From assembly GCA_029939965.1 (NCBI GenBank), contig JAOZRY010000165.1:1-6762 (forward strand): a DNA stretch of 6,762 bases, written 5' to 3'. Below the pieces are notes generated by a model. It was given only the letters and a program-made list of their open reading frames with translations, ran no database searches and was not told the DNA's origin. Positions 6,751-6,762 of the stretch are shown here, piece after piece (the stretch's first letter is position 1; each line of letters starts with the position of its first letter). The stretch comes from Bacteroidales bacterium (GTDB taxonomy: Bacteria > Bacteroidota > Bacteroidia > Bacteroidales > 4484-276). Made by a program: the position numbers and the translations under genes.

Positions 6751-6762
6751 AGTTTGATACAG

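Overview
The window reads as ordinary chromosomal DNA of a Bacteroidota bacterium, perhaps of the Marinilabiliales/Prolixibacteraceae type. The evidence for the phylum is AT-rich intergenic DNA, no clear Shine-Dalgarno sequences, and two start-proximal copies of the Bacteroidota -7 element TAnnTTTG, one with a correctly spaced -33 TTG. The finer placement is only an impression.

All five convincing genes lie on the minus strand, so transcription runs from high to low coordinates. In that order they are: a lipoprotein serine hydrolase of the class C beta-lactamase/PBP fold (5434-6600); a tandem-domain universal stress protein (4485-5324); a small HD-domain phosphohydrolase (3800-4393); a polytopic GT-C glycosyltransferase resembling the GT22 mannosyltransferases (2236-3759); and the NAD-dependent DNA ligase LigA (91-2139).

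Transcription units: the serine hydrolase and the universal stress protein each have their own promoter candidate. A good Rho-independent terminator (4434-4458) closes the stress-protein unit. The HD gene starts 41 bases past that terminator. It is followed by the glycosyltransferase after 40 bases, so these two are probably co-transcribed. LigA comes 96 bases further on, behind a weak AT-rich hairpin with a T9 run. I see no sharp promoter for HD, the glycosyltransferase or ligA. The five genes do not form an obvious pathway: ligA is housekeeping, and the others cover stress response, envelope or glycan assembly, nucleotide or phosphoester hydrolysis and envelope hydrolase activity.

No intergenic stretch exceeds about 165 bases. 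Unexplained structure sits mainly at the two edges. At the right end (6720-6750) there is a strong GC-rich hairpin that looks like a REP-type dispersed palindrome. At the left end (3-12 with 78-87) there is a perfect 10-base inverted repeat just past ligA. I see no mobile-element gene, CRISPR array, tRNA or rRNA, and no convincing sign of a new multi-gene system.
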